Shown here: in pieces, positions 26,056 to 35,853 of the stretch
How the letters are laid out: the number at the start of each line of letters is the position of its first letter
How positions within the stretch are numbered: position 1 is the stretch's first letter
From: CAYMYN01 sp964394665
GTDB taxonomy: Bacteria; Planctomycetota; UBA1135; GCA-002686595
DNA: 64,000 nt
Assembly (NCBI GenBank): GCA_964394665.1
Contig: CAYMYN010000003.1
Span: 62,001 to 126,000, forward strand
Direction of reading: 5' to 3'
Notes under the pieces: model-generated
Told to the model about the DNA's origin: nothing
Databases searched by the model: none
The model's input: only the letters and a program-made list of their open reading frames with translations
Made by a program: the position numbers and the translations under genes

Positions 26056-26490
26056 ATGAGCTCCAGCGAGAACCCCACCCCCGAGGAGCTGCGCGAGCGA
26101 TTCCGTCAGCTCGGCCGCGAGGAGTTGCTCGCGCTCTGGACGCCCATGCGGCGCCTCGAGCTGACCGACGAGGCGGTCGCGGCGCTGCGCGACGTGCTGG
26201 CCGAGCGCGGCGAGCCGATCGAGGACCCCGCGGCCTCGCGCTGCCCGCAGTGCGCGGCCCCCATGGATCTCGAGGCCGGGCTGATCGCCACCAGGGACCG
26301 ATTCCTGGGCGAGCTCTTCGAGTGGTTCGCGCCCTACGTCCCCTTCTCGATCTGGCCCGTCACGCGCTTCACGCCTGACGGAGGGGGCCCCAAACGCACC
26401 GTGCTCGCCGAGTACCGCTCGCGCCGCGCCGCCCGTTGCCGCCGCTGCGGCCTGATCCTCTTCCCCGGCCCGGTCGACGCCGCGCCGTGA
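26056..26490 (+). CDS. Zinc-ribbon-like hypothetical protein
   Basis: 144 residues. The N-terminal half is helical and acidic (LRERFRQLGREELLALWTPMRRLELTDEAVAALRDVLAERG), like a tetratricopeptide- or DUF2007-adjacent segment. The C-terminal half carries two CxxC knuckles, CPQC (about residue 60) and CRRC (about 129), spaced so that they could bind one zinc. The intervening sequence is aromatic (FEWFAPYVPFSIWPV). No signal peptide. Family not recognised. Confidence 0.65.
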   Translation: MSSSENPTPEELRERFRQLGREELLALWTPMRRLELTDEAVAALRDVLAERGEPIEDPAASRCPQCAAPMDLEAGLIATRDRFLGELFEWFAPYVPFSIWPVTRFTPDGGGPKRTVLAEYRSRRAARCRRCGLILFPGPVDAAP

Positions 26491-26678
26491 ATCCACCTCG
26501 AGTCCGGTTTCCAGGGAGACCAGGAGGGTCCCGGTCAGGCCCTGCAGCCCCGTTCGCGGCTGCGCCTCCCTTCGAAGTCCGGGCGCACGGCCCTCGGCGT
26601 GGACACCTCGTCCTCAGCCCTCCAGGGCAGCGCCGCGGAGGGGCCCTGGGCAGCGCAGCAGCGCGCGTCACTTGCGCG

Positions 26679-27782
26679 TTACTCGCGCGCCAGGATCGCG
26701 GCCCGCAGGTCGGCGGTGAGGCCGGGGGCGATGGGGCGATCGTCCCAGGTGCTGTCGGTCCAGACCGGATCGCCGGGGGCCGGAGCGTAGTCCTTGATGG
26801 TCTTGTAGACGCCGTTCGTCACCGCGGCGAAGCGCGCCTGGGGCAGGGGGGCGACGTTGACCCCGACGAAATGGTCGGCGTAGGCCCGCATAGGGATCGC
26901 GCGCAGGAGGCTGCGCCCGCGGCAGGGGGCGAGCGGAGGAAGCCCCGTGCAGAGGTCGACCAGCGTGGCGTGCAGATCGACCAACCCGCAGGGCGCGTTT
27001 GCGTCGAGGACCTGGAAGTTGCGGAACGCGGCGAAGCTGTTGAGCGTCTTGGCGCTCACGTTGCCCTTGCCTCCGTCCGAGGTCGTGCCGCCGTTGTCGA
27101 CCGCGACCAGGACGGCGTAGCGCAGGGCGTCGGCGATCGCGAACACCGAGCCCAGCACGAAGTCGGCGTACTCCAGCATGTACCGCAGGAGCTGATTCTG
27201 CGATCCAGGCGGATAGCCGGGGGGAGCCTGGAGTGGGGTGTGCACGGCGTTCAGGGCGCAGACCACCAGACGACGGCCGAGCTGCATCTGGGCCACGGTG
27301 CGGCTCACCTGCCAGTCGGTCGCATACTCGAGCACCGACTGCGGCTGCCCGTTCACGACGGCCGTCCAATCGTAGTAGGTGCCCAAACCGCCGTTCGCGG
27401 CGCCGCTCGTGCCGAGGTTGGCCTGAGAGCCGCCGTAGTCCACGTAGCCGGCATCTCCGCGGTGCGTCAGGTAGCCGTGCGCGCACAGGTGCCACTTGCC
27501 GACCTGCGCGGCATCGGGCACTCGGCGCGCGAGAAGGTGGGGCCCGAGCGCCAGGTGTCCGGTGGAACTCCCCGAGTAGACGCCTCCGATGCGGTTCAGC
27601 GGGTCGATGGTCCAAGTTCCGGACTCGAGGAGGGCCCGCGCGTTCGAGCAGTTCGGCGCGCCCCAGAACCGCGTCCAGCGCGTGAGCCCCTTCAGATTCG
27701 GCGCGTGCGCGTGTTCGATGAGTCGCGTCGGCACGTCGTCGAGCAGGACGACCAGGACCCGTCTCGGTTCGTTGCGGCGCAT
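26679..27782 (-). CDS. Sulfatase / alkaline-phosphatase-superfamily protein
   Basis: 367 residues, no signal peptide. The sulfatase fold is visible in LVVLLDD (metal-binding Asp pair near residue 15), APNLKGL, the nucleophile loop PNCSNARALLESG (C45-x-N47-x-R49), GKWHL, VCALNAVHTPLQAPPGYP and VAVDNGG. The formylglycine motif is normally C/S-x-P/A-x-R; here the third position is Asn, so conversion by a formylglycine-generating enzyme and activity are uncertain. It is shorter than most sulfatases (about 450-550). The final block (DGVYKTIKDY) matches the usual substrate-binding end. It may be a divergent sulfatase or a related phosphoesterase. Confidence 0.75.
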   Translation of the reverse strand: MRRNEPRRVLVVLLDDVPTRLIEHAHAPNLKGLTRWTRFWGAPNCSNARALLESGTWTIDPLNRIGGVYSGSSTGHLALGPHLLARRVPDAAQVGKWHLCAHGYLTHRGDAGYVDYGGSQANLGTSGAANGGLGTYYDWTAVVNGQPQSVLEYATDWQVSRTVAQMQLGRRLVVCALNAVHTPLQAPPGYPPGSQNQLLRYMLEYADFVLGSVFAIADALRYAVLVAVDNGGTTSDGGKGNVSAKTLNSFAAFRNFQVLDANAPCGLVDLHATLVDLCTGLPPLAPCRGRSLLRAIPMRAYADHFVGVNVAPLPQARFAAVTNGVYKTIKDYAPAPGDPVWTDSTWDDRPIAPGLTADLRAAILARE

Positions 27783-27861
27783 GGGGGGATCGATCCAGGC
27801 TGCCAGGGCGGATGGGATCTGTCCACGTCCCGCTCGCCGGGAGTTGGGGCGAGCGGCGAGC

Positions 27862-28827
27862 TCAGCTCGGTTCGTCGTTCTCGGCGCCTTCCTCGGGACC
27901 GTCCTCGCCGGCGGAGACGGGCACGGCCTCGCTCAGCATCTCGACGTAGCTCTCGAAGCGCGTGGGGGCGATGTCGCCGCGCTCGAAGGCGGCGTGCACG
28001 GCGCACTCGGGCTCGTGGGTGTGGGAGCAACCCTGGAAGCGGCACTGGGCGCCGTACTCGAGCAGCTCGGGGAAGGCGTCGCGCAGCTCGCGTTCGTTGA
28101 CGCCGTACAGCCGGAAGACGCGGATGCCGGGCGTATCGATCACGCGCGCGGGCAAACCGGGCAGCTCGTGGACCTGCGAGTAGCTGGTCGTGTGCTTGCC
28201 CTGCTCCCAATAACTCGAGATCTTGCCCACCTTCAGCGCGAGCCCCGGTTCGAGGCGATTGAGCAAGGTCGACTTGCCGACGCCCGAGCCCCCGTAGAGC
28301 GCCGAGGTCTTGCCGCGCAGCAGGTCCGCCAGCTCGTCCAGACCCCGATCCGTCTCGGCCGAGGTCAGGAGCACCGGCACGCCGATGCGCTCGTAGGTCG
28401 CGCGGATCTCGTCGGTCGCGCCGCGTCGGTCGAGGTCGATCTTGTTGAGCACGAGGATGGCCGGGATCTCGTGGTAGGCGCAGGCCACGAGGATGCGATC
28501 GGCGCGGTTCGAGGAGAAGCGCGGCTTCTCCACCGAGGCGATCACGAGCAACTGGTCGACGTTGGCGAACAGGACCTGCTCGCGAGGGTCGTGGGACGAA
28601 GCCTGGCGCGAGAGCTGGTTCTTGCGCGGCAGGACCTCGATCAGGCTGGCCGGCTCGCTCGAGAGGTCGACGAGCACCCGATCCCCGACCGCGACCGGGT
28701 TCTTGACGTGGCCCAGGTCCTCGAACAGCCCCCCGCGCGGCGCGGCGGCCAGGACCCGGCCCTCCACCAGGACATGGCACAGCTTGGCGTCGATGCGCAC
28801 GACGAGGCCTTCGGTCGAGGGCTGCAT
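27862..28827 (-). CDS. rsgA: Ribosome small-subunit-dependent GTPase RsgA
   Basis: 321 residues. An N-terminal OB-fold (about 5-70) is followed by a circularly permuted GTPase domain: G4 NKID (128-131), G5-like LLTSAETD, G1 YGGSGVGKST (about 178-187) and G3 DTPG (231-234). The C-terminal zinc motif is C262-x4-C267-x-H269-x5-C275. RsgA checks late 30S subunit maturation in the cytoplasm. It is divergent from an rRNA/tRNA methyltransferase gene with about 40 bases between starts, so the two share a very short control region. Confidence 0.96.
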   Translation of the reverse strand: MQPSTEGLVVRIDAKLCHVLVEGRVLAAAPRGGLFEDLGHVKNPVAVGDRVLVDLSSEPASLIEVLPRKNQLSRQASSHDPREQVLFANVDQLLVIASVEKPRFSSNRADRILVACAYHEIPAILVLNKIDLDRRGATDEIRATYERIGVPVLLTSAETDRGLDELADLLRGKTSALYGGSGVGKSTLLNRLEPGLALKVGKISSYWEQGKHTTSYSQVHELPGLPARVIDTPGIRVFRLYGVNERELRDAFPELLEYGAQCRFQGCSHTHEPECAVHAAFERGDIAPTRFESYVEMLSEAVPVSAGEDGPEEGAENDEPS

Positions 28828-28869
28828 GGGGGGGGCGGGGGCGCGGGAGGGCCGCGTATGCTATGCGCG

Positions 28870-29676
28870 ATGCGCCCCGACGAGGTCCTCCGCTCCGCCG
28901 CGAATCCGCTCCTCAAGCGCGTGGCGAAGGTGGCCGCGGGCAAGGAGCGCGACGTCGTGCTGCTCGAGGGCGAGCGGCTGGTGCGGGACGCGCTGGGCGC
29001 GGGCCTCGAGCTCGAGCTCGTGCTCCTGGCCGAGGGTTGGGCCGGCCGCGAACTCGAGCGGGCCCTCGCCGGCGCGGCGGGGGCCGTGCGGCGGGTCGAG
29101 GCGGCGTTGATCGAGCGGCTCTCGACCCTCGAGACCTCGCCGGGGATCCTGGCCCTCGCGGCGCGGCCGGCGGCGCGGGCGCTGGAGCGCGAGGCGTTTG
29201 CGCCCGACGCCCTGGTGCTGGTCGCCGCGGGCGTCGCCGACCCGGGCAACCTGGGCGCCCTCGCGCGTTCGGCCGAGGCCGCCGGCGCCGGCGGGCTGGT
29301 GGCCCTGGCGGGCGGCGCCTCGCCCTGGCGACCCAAGGCCCTGCGCGGCTCGATGGGCAGCCTGCTGCGCCTGCCGCTGCTCGAGGCCGCCGCGGGCGAC
29401 GGCCCGCGGGAGGTGCGCGCGGCCCTCGAAGGCCTGGGCTTTCGTTCGGTGCGCGCCGAGGCGCGCGGGGGCCGCGGCTTCGCCGAGTTCGACTGGAGCG
29501 GACGCGTCGCCCTGTGGGTCGCCGGCGAGACGGGCGAATTGCCGGCCGAAGCCGCGGGGTTCGAGGCGGTCACGATCCCGATGGCCGGCGCGGTCGAGTC
29601 GCTCAACGTGACGGTCGCGGCCTCGCTGCTGCTCTTCGCCGCGGGGCGCGTGCGGCGGCCGGAGGGCTCGCGATGA
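28870..29676 (+). CDS. SpoU/TrmH-family RNA 2'-O-methyltransferase
   Basis: 268 residues from the ATG at 28870; an ATG at 28858 would add four residues. The N-terminal substrate-binding domain (AANPLLKRVAKVA ... VVLLEGERLVRDAL) is followed by the SPOUT knot with the three conserved motifs: VAAGVADPGNLGALARSAEAAG, LRGSMGSLLRLPL and VTIPMAGAVESLNVTVAASLLLF. It transfers methyl from S-adenosylmethionine to ribose 2'-OH in rRNA or tRNA. The usual P..G at motif 3 reads PMAGAVESLN, as expected. It overlaps rarA by ATGA, so the two are co-translated. Confidence 0.92.
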   Translation: MRPDEVLRSAANPLLKRVAKVAAGKERDVVLLEGERLVRDALGAGLELELVLLAEGWAGRELERALAGAAGAVRRVEAALIERLSTLETSPGILALAARPAARALEREAFAPDALVLVAAGVADPGNLGALARSAEAAGAGGLVALAGGASPWRPKALRGSMGSLLRLPLLEAAAGDGPREVRAALEGLGFRSVRAEARGGRGFAEFDWSGRVALWVAGETGELPAEAAGFEAVTIPMAGAVESLNVTVAASLLLFAAGRVRRPEGSR

Positions 29677-30977
29677 TGGCGGATCTGTTCGGCGCGGAAG
29701 GGGAACCCGAGGTCCCCGACGCGCTCGAGCTCCCGGTGCCGGCCGACGCGCCCCTCGCCGATCGGATGCGGCCGCGCAGCCTGGAGGAGTTCGTCGGCCA
29801 GGCACACCTGGTCGGTGAAGGCCACCTGTTGCGCGGCATGCTCGCCGGCGAGCACCTCGCGAGCCTGATCCTGTGGGGCCCGCCGGGCAGCGGCAAGACG
29901 ACCCTGGCGCGCCTGCTCGCGCGCAGCAGCGATGCGCGCTTCGTGCCCTTCTCGGCGGTGCTCTCGGGCGTCAAGGAAGCCCGCGAGGCGATGCAGCGCG
30001 CGGAGGTCGAGCGCCGGCGCACCGGCCGGCGCACGCTGCTCTTCGTGGACGAGATCCACCGCTTCAACCGCTCCCAGCAGGACGCCTTCCTGCCCTACGT
30101 GGAACGCGGCGACGTGCTGCTGGTGGGCGCGACCACCGAGAACCCCTCGTTCGAGGTCAACGCGGCGCTGCTCTCGCGCGTGCGCACCGTGCGGCTCGTG
30201 CCGCTCGAGGTGGGCGAGCTCGTCGGGCTCCTGCGCCGCGCGCTCGCGGACACCGAGCGCGGCCTGGGCTCGCGCTGCAGCGCGGGCGACGACGCGTTGT
30301 CGCTGATCGCCCACGCCGCCGACGGCGACGCGCGGCGCGCGTTGACGGCCCTCGAGAGCGCCGCCGCGCTCGTCCCGCCCGGCGGCGAGCTCGACCGCGC
30401 GCGGGTCGAGGAAGCCTTGCAGCACAAAGTGCTGGCCCACGACAAGTCGGGCGACCTGCACTTCGACCTGGTCTCGGCGCTGCACAAGAGCATCCGCAAC
30501 AGCGACGTCGATGCGGCGCTCTATTGGCTCGCGCGCATGCTGGAAGCCGGCGAGGACGGCCGCTACGTCGGCCGGCGCCTGATCCGCATCGCCTCCGAGG
30601 ACGTGGGTCTGGCCGACCCCTTCGCCCTGCGCGTCTGCCTCGACGCGGACGAGGCCTACCGCAAGCTCGGCGAGCCCGAGGGCCGCCTGGCCCTGGCCCA
30701 GGCCGCCGTCTACCTGGCGCGCGCCAAGAAGTCGAACGCCCTCTACAAGGCCCTCGGTCGCGCCGAGGAGGACGTGCGCAGGACCGCCGCCGAGCCGGTG
30801 CCCCTGCACCTGCGCAACGCCACGACGAAGCTCATGCGCGCTGCGGGGTTCGGCGCCGGCTACCGCTACGCCCACGACGACCCCCAGGCCCGCGAGGAGA
30901 TGACCTGCCTACCGCCCTCGCTCCAGGACCGGCGCTACTTCGGCGCGCAACGCGACGGCGAGCGCAGCGAGCCCTGA
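29673..30977 (+). CDS. rarA: Replication-associated recombination ATPase RarA (MgsA)
   Basis: 434 residues from the first of two tandem ATGs at 29673, overlapping the methyltransferase stop (ATGA). AAA+ motifs: Walker A GPPGSGKTT (69-77), Walker B LLFVDEIHRF, sensor 1 GATTENPSFEV, and the arginine-finger region ALLSRVRTV. The C-terminal tetramerisation domain carries HDKSGDLHFDLVSALHKSIRNSD and the ALYWLARMLEAGED block. RarA acts at stalled replication forks. Length and domain order are normal. Confidence 0.96.
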   Translation: MMADLFGAEGEPEVPDALELPVPADAPLADRMRPRSLEEFVGQAHLVGEGHLLRGMLAGEHLASLILWGPPGSGKTTLARLLARSSDARFVPFSAVLSGVKEAREAMQRAEVERRRTGRRTLLFVDEIHRFNRSQQDAFLPYVERGDVLLVGATTENPSFEVNAALLSRVRTVRLVPLEVGELVGLLRRALADTERGLGSRCSAGDDALSLIAHAADGDARRALTALESAAALVPPGGELDRARVEEALQHKVLAHDKSGDLHFDLVSALHKSIRNSDVDAALYWLARMLEAGEDGRYVGRRLIRIASEDVGLADPFALRVCLDADEAYRKLGEPEGRLALAQAAVYLARAKKSNALYKALGRAEEDVRRTAAEPVPLHLRNATTKLMRAAGFGAGYRYAHDDPQAREEMTCLPPSLQDRRYFGAQRDGERSEP

Positions 30978-31010
30978 GCGCTCGCCCGCGGCCCGGGTAC
31001 GCTGGACCGA

Positions 31011-32021
31011 GTGCGGGTGCAGCACCTGGACTCGTGGCGCGCGGTGGGGCTTGCGCTCGCCGTCGCGCTCGTCGCGTGGGCAGCTTTGACCCTGCTCGTC
31101 GGTCCGGATCCGGCTGCGCCCGTCGTGCCGCGGCCGAGCTCGCGTGGGATTGCCCCGTCCGCTCTTGGGACCTCTGTGCCCGCACCACCCGCGCCGGCAG
31201 GGAGCGCGAGTTCGTCTCCCGATCCGATCCCGGCCGGTGCGCGGAACGAACCTGCGCGCGCACCAGCCGCCGAGGAAGATGCCGGCAGCCTCACGTTCCC
31301 CGAGTTCTCGTCCGACGACGAATCCTTCGACCCGGCCGCCTTTCGGGCCGTCGCCGAGCGCTGGCTGCGCGTCGACGAAGCCGCGCTGCGCGCCCGCCTC
31401 GAGGAGTTCGCAGGCAGCCAGTGGAGCTGGCGCGAGGAGATCGACCTCGAGAAGCTCGCCCTGCTGCTGGCCTTCCTCTTCCAAGACGGGTCGCGCGCGA
31501 TGCCCGTCTACATGGTCGTCGACGACGCCGATTGGATCGTCGCCAGCATCCGCGCCACGTTCCCGGCTTGGCCGATCCTCGAGCGGGGCGGCGTCCCGTT
31601 CTCGCTCCCTTCGCTGGTGTTCGACGTCGGCAAGCCCCTGAGGCGCGGCGGGGGTTCGTTCGGCGTCAGCGGCAGGGAGTTCCCGGCCTGGGCCCTCGCC
31701 GCGACGCGCCGTGCCCAGCTACCGCCCCTGTGCATGGACCCGCTCCGGGCCGCGGACGAGCTTGCGCAGCAGGTCCGGTCGCTGGTCGCCGCCGCCGGAG
31801 GCAGCCTGCCCGACCTACGCATCCGCTCCCTGCGCGACCAGGCCTTCCGCTGCCTCGGCGAACGTGCCCGGCGGGCGGCCGCGGCCGAGCTGGGCCTCGA
31901 GCTCGACTGGAACGGGGCCTGGTTCCGCCAGGAGCGCACCTGGCTCGAGCTGCGGGGCTGGCTCGCCGAGCAGCGCTTGGCCTGGGACGCGCACGGCCGC
32001 TACGAGCTGGTCGAGCGTTGA
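31011..32021 (+). CDS. Single-pass membrane protein, function unknown
   Basis: 336 residues from a GTG at 31011. One N-terminal membrane helix (AVGLALAVALVAWAALTLLVG) is followed by a Pro/Ala/Ser-rich linker (about 35-90) and a mostly helical extracytoplasmic domain with an Arg/Trp-rich C-terminus. No known domain was recognised. It sits 34 bases behind rarA and may be read from the same transcript, though the function looks unrelated. It is convergent with the dioxygenase-like gene, with only 10 bases between the stops. Confidence 0.62.
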   Translation: MRVQHLDSWRAVGLALAVALVAWAALTLLVGPDPAAPVVPRPSSRGIAPSALGTSVPAPPAPAGSASSSPDPIPAGARNEPARAPAAEEDAGSLTFPEFSSDDESFDPAAFRAVAERWLRVDEAALRARLEEFAGSQWSWREEIDLEKLALLLAFLFQDGSRAMPVYMVVDDADWIVASIRATFPAWPILERGGVPFSLPSLVFDVGKPLRRGGGSFGVSGREFPAWALAATRRAQLPPLCMDPLRAADELAQQVRSLVAAAGGSLPDLRIRSLRDQAFRCLGERARRAAAAELGLELDWNGAWFRQERTWLELRGWLAEQRLAWDAHGRYELVER

Positions 32022-32031
32022 CGGCCGCGCA

Positions 32032-32961
32032 TCACGCTGCACCGAAGCGCACCGTGCGCATCGAGATCGAGCTGAGGTCGAAGCCGGTGATGGGGAAGTC
32101 GACGGGCTCGGAGGGGGAAGCGGCGCCGGCGGCGTAGAGGAGGGGCAGGTAGTGGTCGGGGGTGGGGTGGGAGGTGCGGCCCGCGGGGGTCGCGGGGGCG
32201 CGGACCAGATGGTCGGCGTCGTGTTGCTCGAGGGCGCGCGCGAGCTCGGCGTCGAACTCGACGGCCCAGGGGGGCGTGGCGGTCTCGCCGTTGCGCACGG
32301 CGCCGAAGGCGTGGGGCAGGTTGTGCACCAGGTTGCCGCTGGCCAGGATCAGCACGCCCTCCTCACGCAGGGGCGCCAGGGCGCGGCCGATGGCCAGGTG
32401 GTCGGCGGGCGGCAGCCGTCGGTCGATGCTGAGCTGCACGACGGGGACGTCGGCCCGCGGGTAGGCGTGACGGAGGACCGACCAGGTGCCGTGGTCGAGG
32501 CCCCAGTCCGAGCGCAACTCGGCGCCGCGCTCGCGCAGCCGTTCGCGCACGCGGGCCGCGAGCGCTTCGTCGCCGCGGGCGGGGTACTGGACCTCGTAGA
32601 GGGCCGGAGGGAAGCCGCCGAAGTCGTGGATCGTGCGCGGGCGCTCGCCGTCCGTCAGGAAGGTGCCGTCGACGTACCAGTGGGCCGAGACGGCGAGGAT
32701 CGCGGCGGGCCTTGGGATCCCGCGCGAGAGATCCTGGAAGGCCCGGCTCCAGGCGTAGTCCTCGATCGCGTTCAGCGGAGTCCCGTGCCCCACGAACAGC
32801 ACCGGCATGCGGGACGCGCTCCGCGACGGTGACATGGGTTGCTCAGCCTGGGTGGGTCGTGTCATGTCCTGCTCTCCGCGCCCGTCCGCGCCCCGCTGGC
32901 AGGAGAGCCCGCCCAGGCCGGCGAGCGCCAGCCCGACGAACTGCCTGCGATCGAGATCCAT
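32032..32961 (-). CDS. LigB / 4,5-DOPA-extradiol-dioxygenase-like protein with Tat lipoprotein signal
   Basis: 309 residues. From about residue 52 on it matches the YgiD/DODA family of class III extradiol ring-cleaving dioxygenases: MPVLFVGHGTPLNAIED, ILAVSAHWY, the central SDWGLDHGTWSVLRHAYP, LASGNLVHNL and TPDHYLPLLYAAG. Together these give the usual histidine metal ligands. The first 21 residues (DRRQFVGLALAGLGGLSC) form a twin-arginine signal with a lipobox, so the protein should be exported folded and lipid-anchored. Bacterial members I know of are cytoplasmic. An internal ATG (MSPSRS, about residue 44) would give the usual cytoplasmic length. Confidence 0.85.
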   Translation of the reverse strand: MDLDRRQFVGLALAGLGGLSCQRGADGRGEQDMTRPTQAEQPMSPSRSASRMPVLFVGHGTPLNAIEDYAWSRAFQDLSRGIPRPAAILAVSAHWYVDGTFLTDGERPRTIHDFGGFPPALYEVQYPARGDEALAARVRERLRERGAELRSDWGLDHGTWSVLRHAYPRADVPVVQLSIDRRLPPADHLAIGRALAPLREEGVLILASGNLVHNLPHAFGAVRNGETATPPWAVEFDAELARALEQHDADHLVRAPATPAGRTSHPTPDHYLPLLYAAGAASPSEPVDFPITGFDLSSISMRTVRFGAA

Positions 32962-33010
32962 GCGAGCGAGCCTAGCACGGCCTCTTCCGCCCGGGTCGAT
33001 CCACCAGGCC

Positions 33011-35317
<2,307 letters not shown>

Positions 35318-35379
35318 CTCCCTGCCGGCACCCACCGTCCAAAGGATCGCAGGGCGGGGGGGAGCTTTCCAGCGGGGGC

Positions 35380-35409
35380 TTGGCGGCCGGCGGGAGCGCT
35401 GGCTATGCT
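35380..35409 (+). promoter_or_regulatory. Candidate sigma-70 promoter for rpsU
   Basis: TTGGCG (35380-35385), an 18-base spacer, then TATGCT (35404-35409), about 140 bases before rpsU. A C/G block, GGGGG-CCCCCC-GGGGGGG-CCCC (35426-35447), lies just downstream in the leader and could fold as a hairpin. Confidence 0.45.
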
Positions 35410-35530
35410 CTTCGGCCCGTTGGACGGGGGCCCCCCGGGGGGGCCCCTCCCGACCCGATCCTGTCCCGGATCCCGACCCGCGGTCGCTCGAGCCCCGCGG
35501 CGCTCGCCCGACTCCGACAGGTCCCACCCC

Positions 35531-35551
35531 ATGCGCACCCTCAAGAGCTAG
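35531..35551 (+). other. Six-codon leader reading frame before rpsU
   Basis: ATG-CGC-ACC-CTC-AAG-AGC-TAG (MRTLKS), ending one base before the GTG start of rpsU. The spacing would let a terminating ribosome restart on rpsU, which otherwise has no good Shine-Dalgarno sequence. It may be chance. Confidence 0.35.
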
Positions 35552-35552
35552 C

Positions 35553-35795
35553 GTGACGATCAAGGTCCAAGTCCGCCCGAACGAGTCGCTCGAAGCGGCC
35601 CTCCGCCGCTTCAAGCGCCAGTGCAACTACGGCGGGATCTTCCGCCTCGCCAAGCAGCACACCTGGCACGAGAAGCGTTCGGACAAGCGCCGGCGCGAGC
35701 GTCGCGAGCGGCTGCGCACGATCCTGAAGGCGGCGCGCAAGAACGACCCCAACTTCGTCCGTCGCGGCCGCGGCGGGCGGGTCATCACGCGCTGA
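35553..35795 (+). CDS. rpsU: 30S ribosomal protein bS21
   Basis: 80 residues from a GTG at 35553. The start VQVRPNESLEAALRRFKRQCNYGGIFR is the bS21 signature, and the C-terminal half is a run of basic residues that lies along the 16S rRNA. The extension after position 65 (NDPNFVRRGRGGR) is typical of longer bS21 forms. The upstream frame stays open but without protein character, so the GTG was chosen because it gives the family's exact N-terminus. The Shine-Dalgarno is absent; translation may depend on the mini-frame at 35531. Confidence 0.93.
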   Translation: MTIKVQVRPNESLEAALRRFKRQCNYGGIFRLAKQHTWHEKRSDKRRRERRERLRTILKAARKNDPNFVRRGRGGRVITR

Positions 35796-35853
35796 CCCCC
35801 GCGCGCGGCGGCGGACTCCGGCGCGGCCCGCGCGCCGATAGGGGGGAGCTCCC

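Noticed and set aside
35318..35626. Longer N-terminus of RecD2 (start at 35626)
   Set aside because: The extension runs through the rpsU leader and into rpsU on the other strand and has no family match; ATG at 35317 has AGGGAG in the right place.
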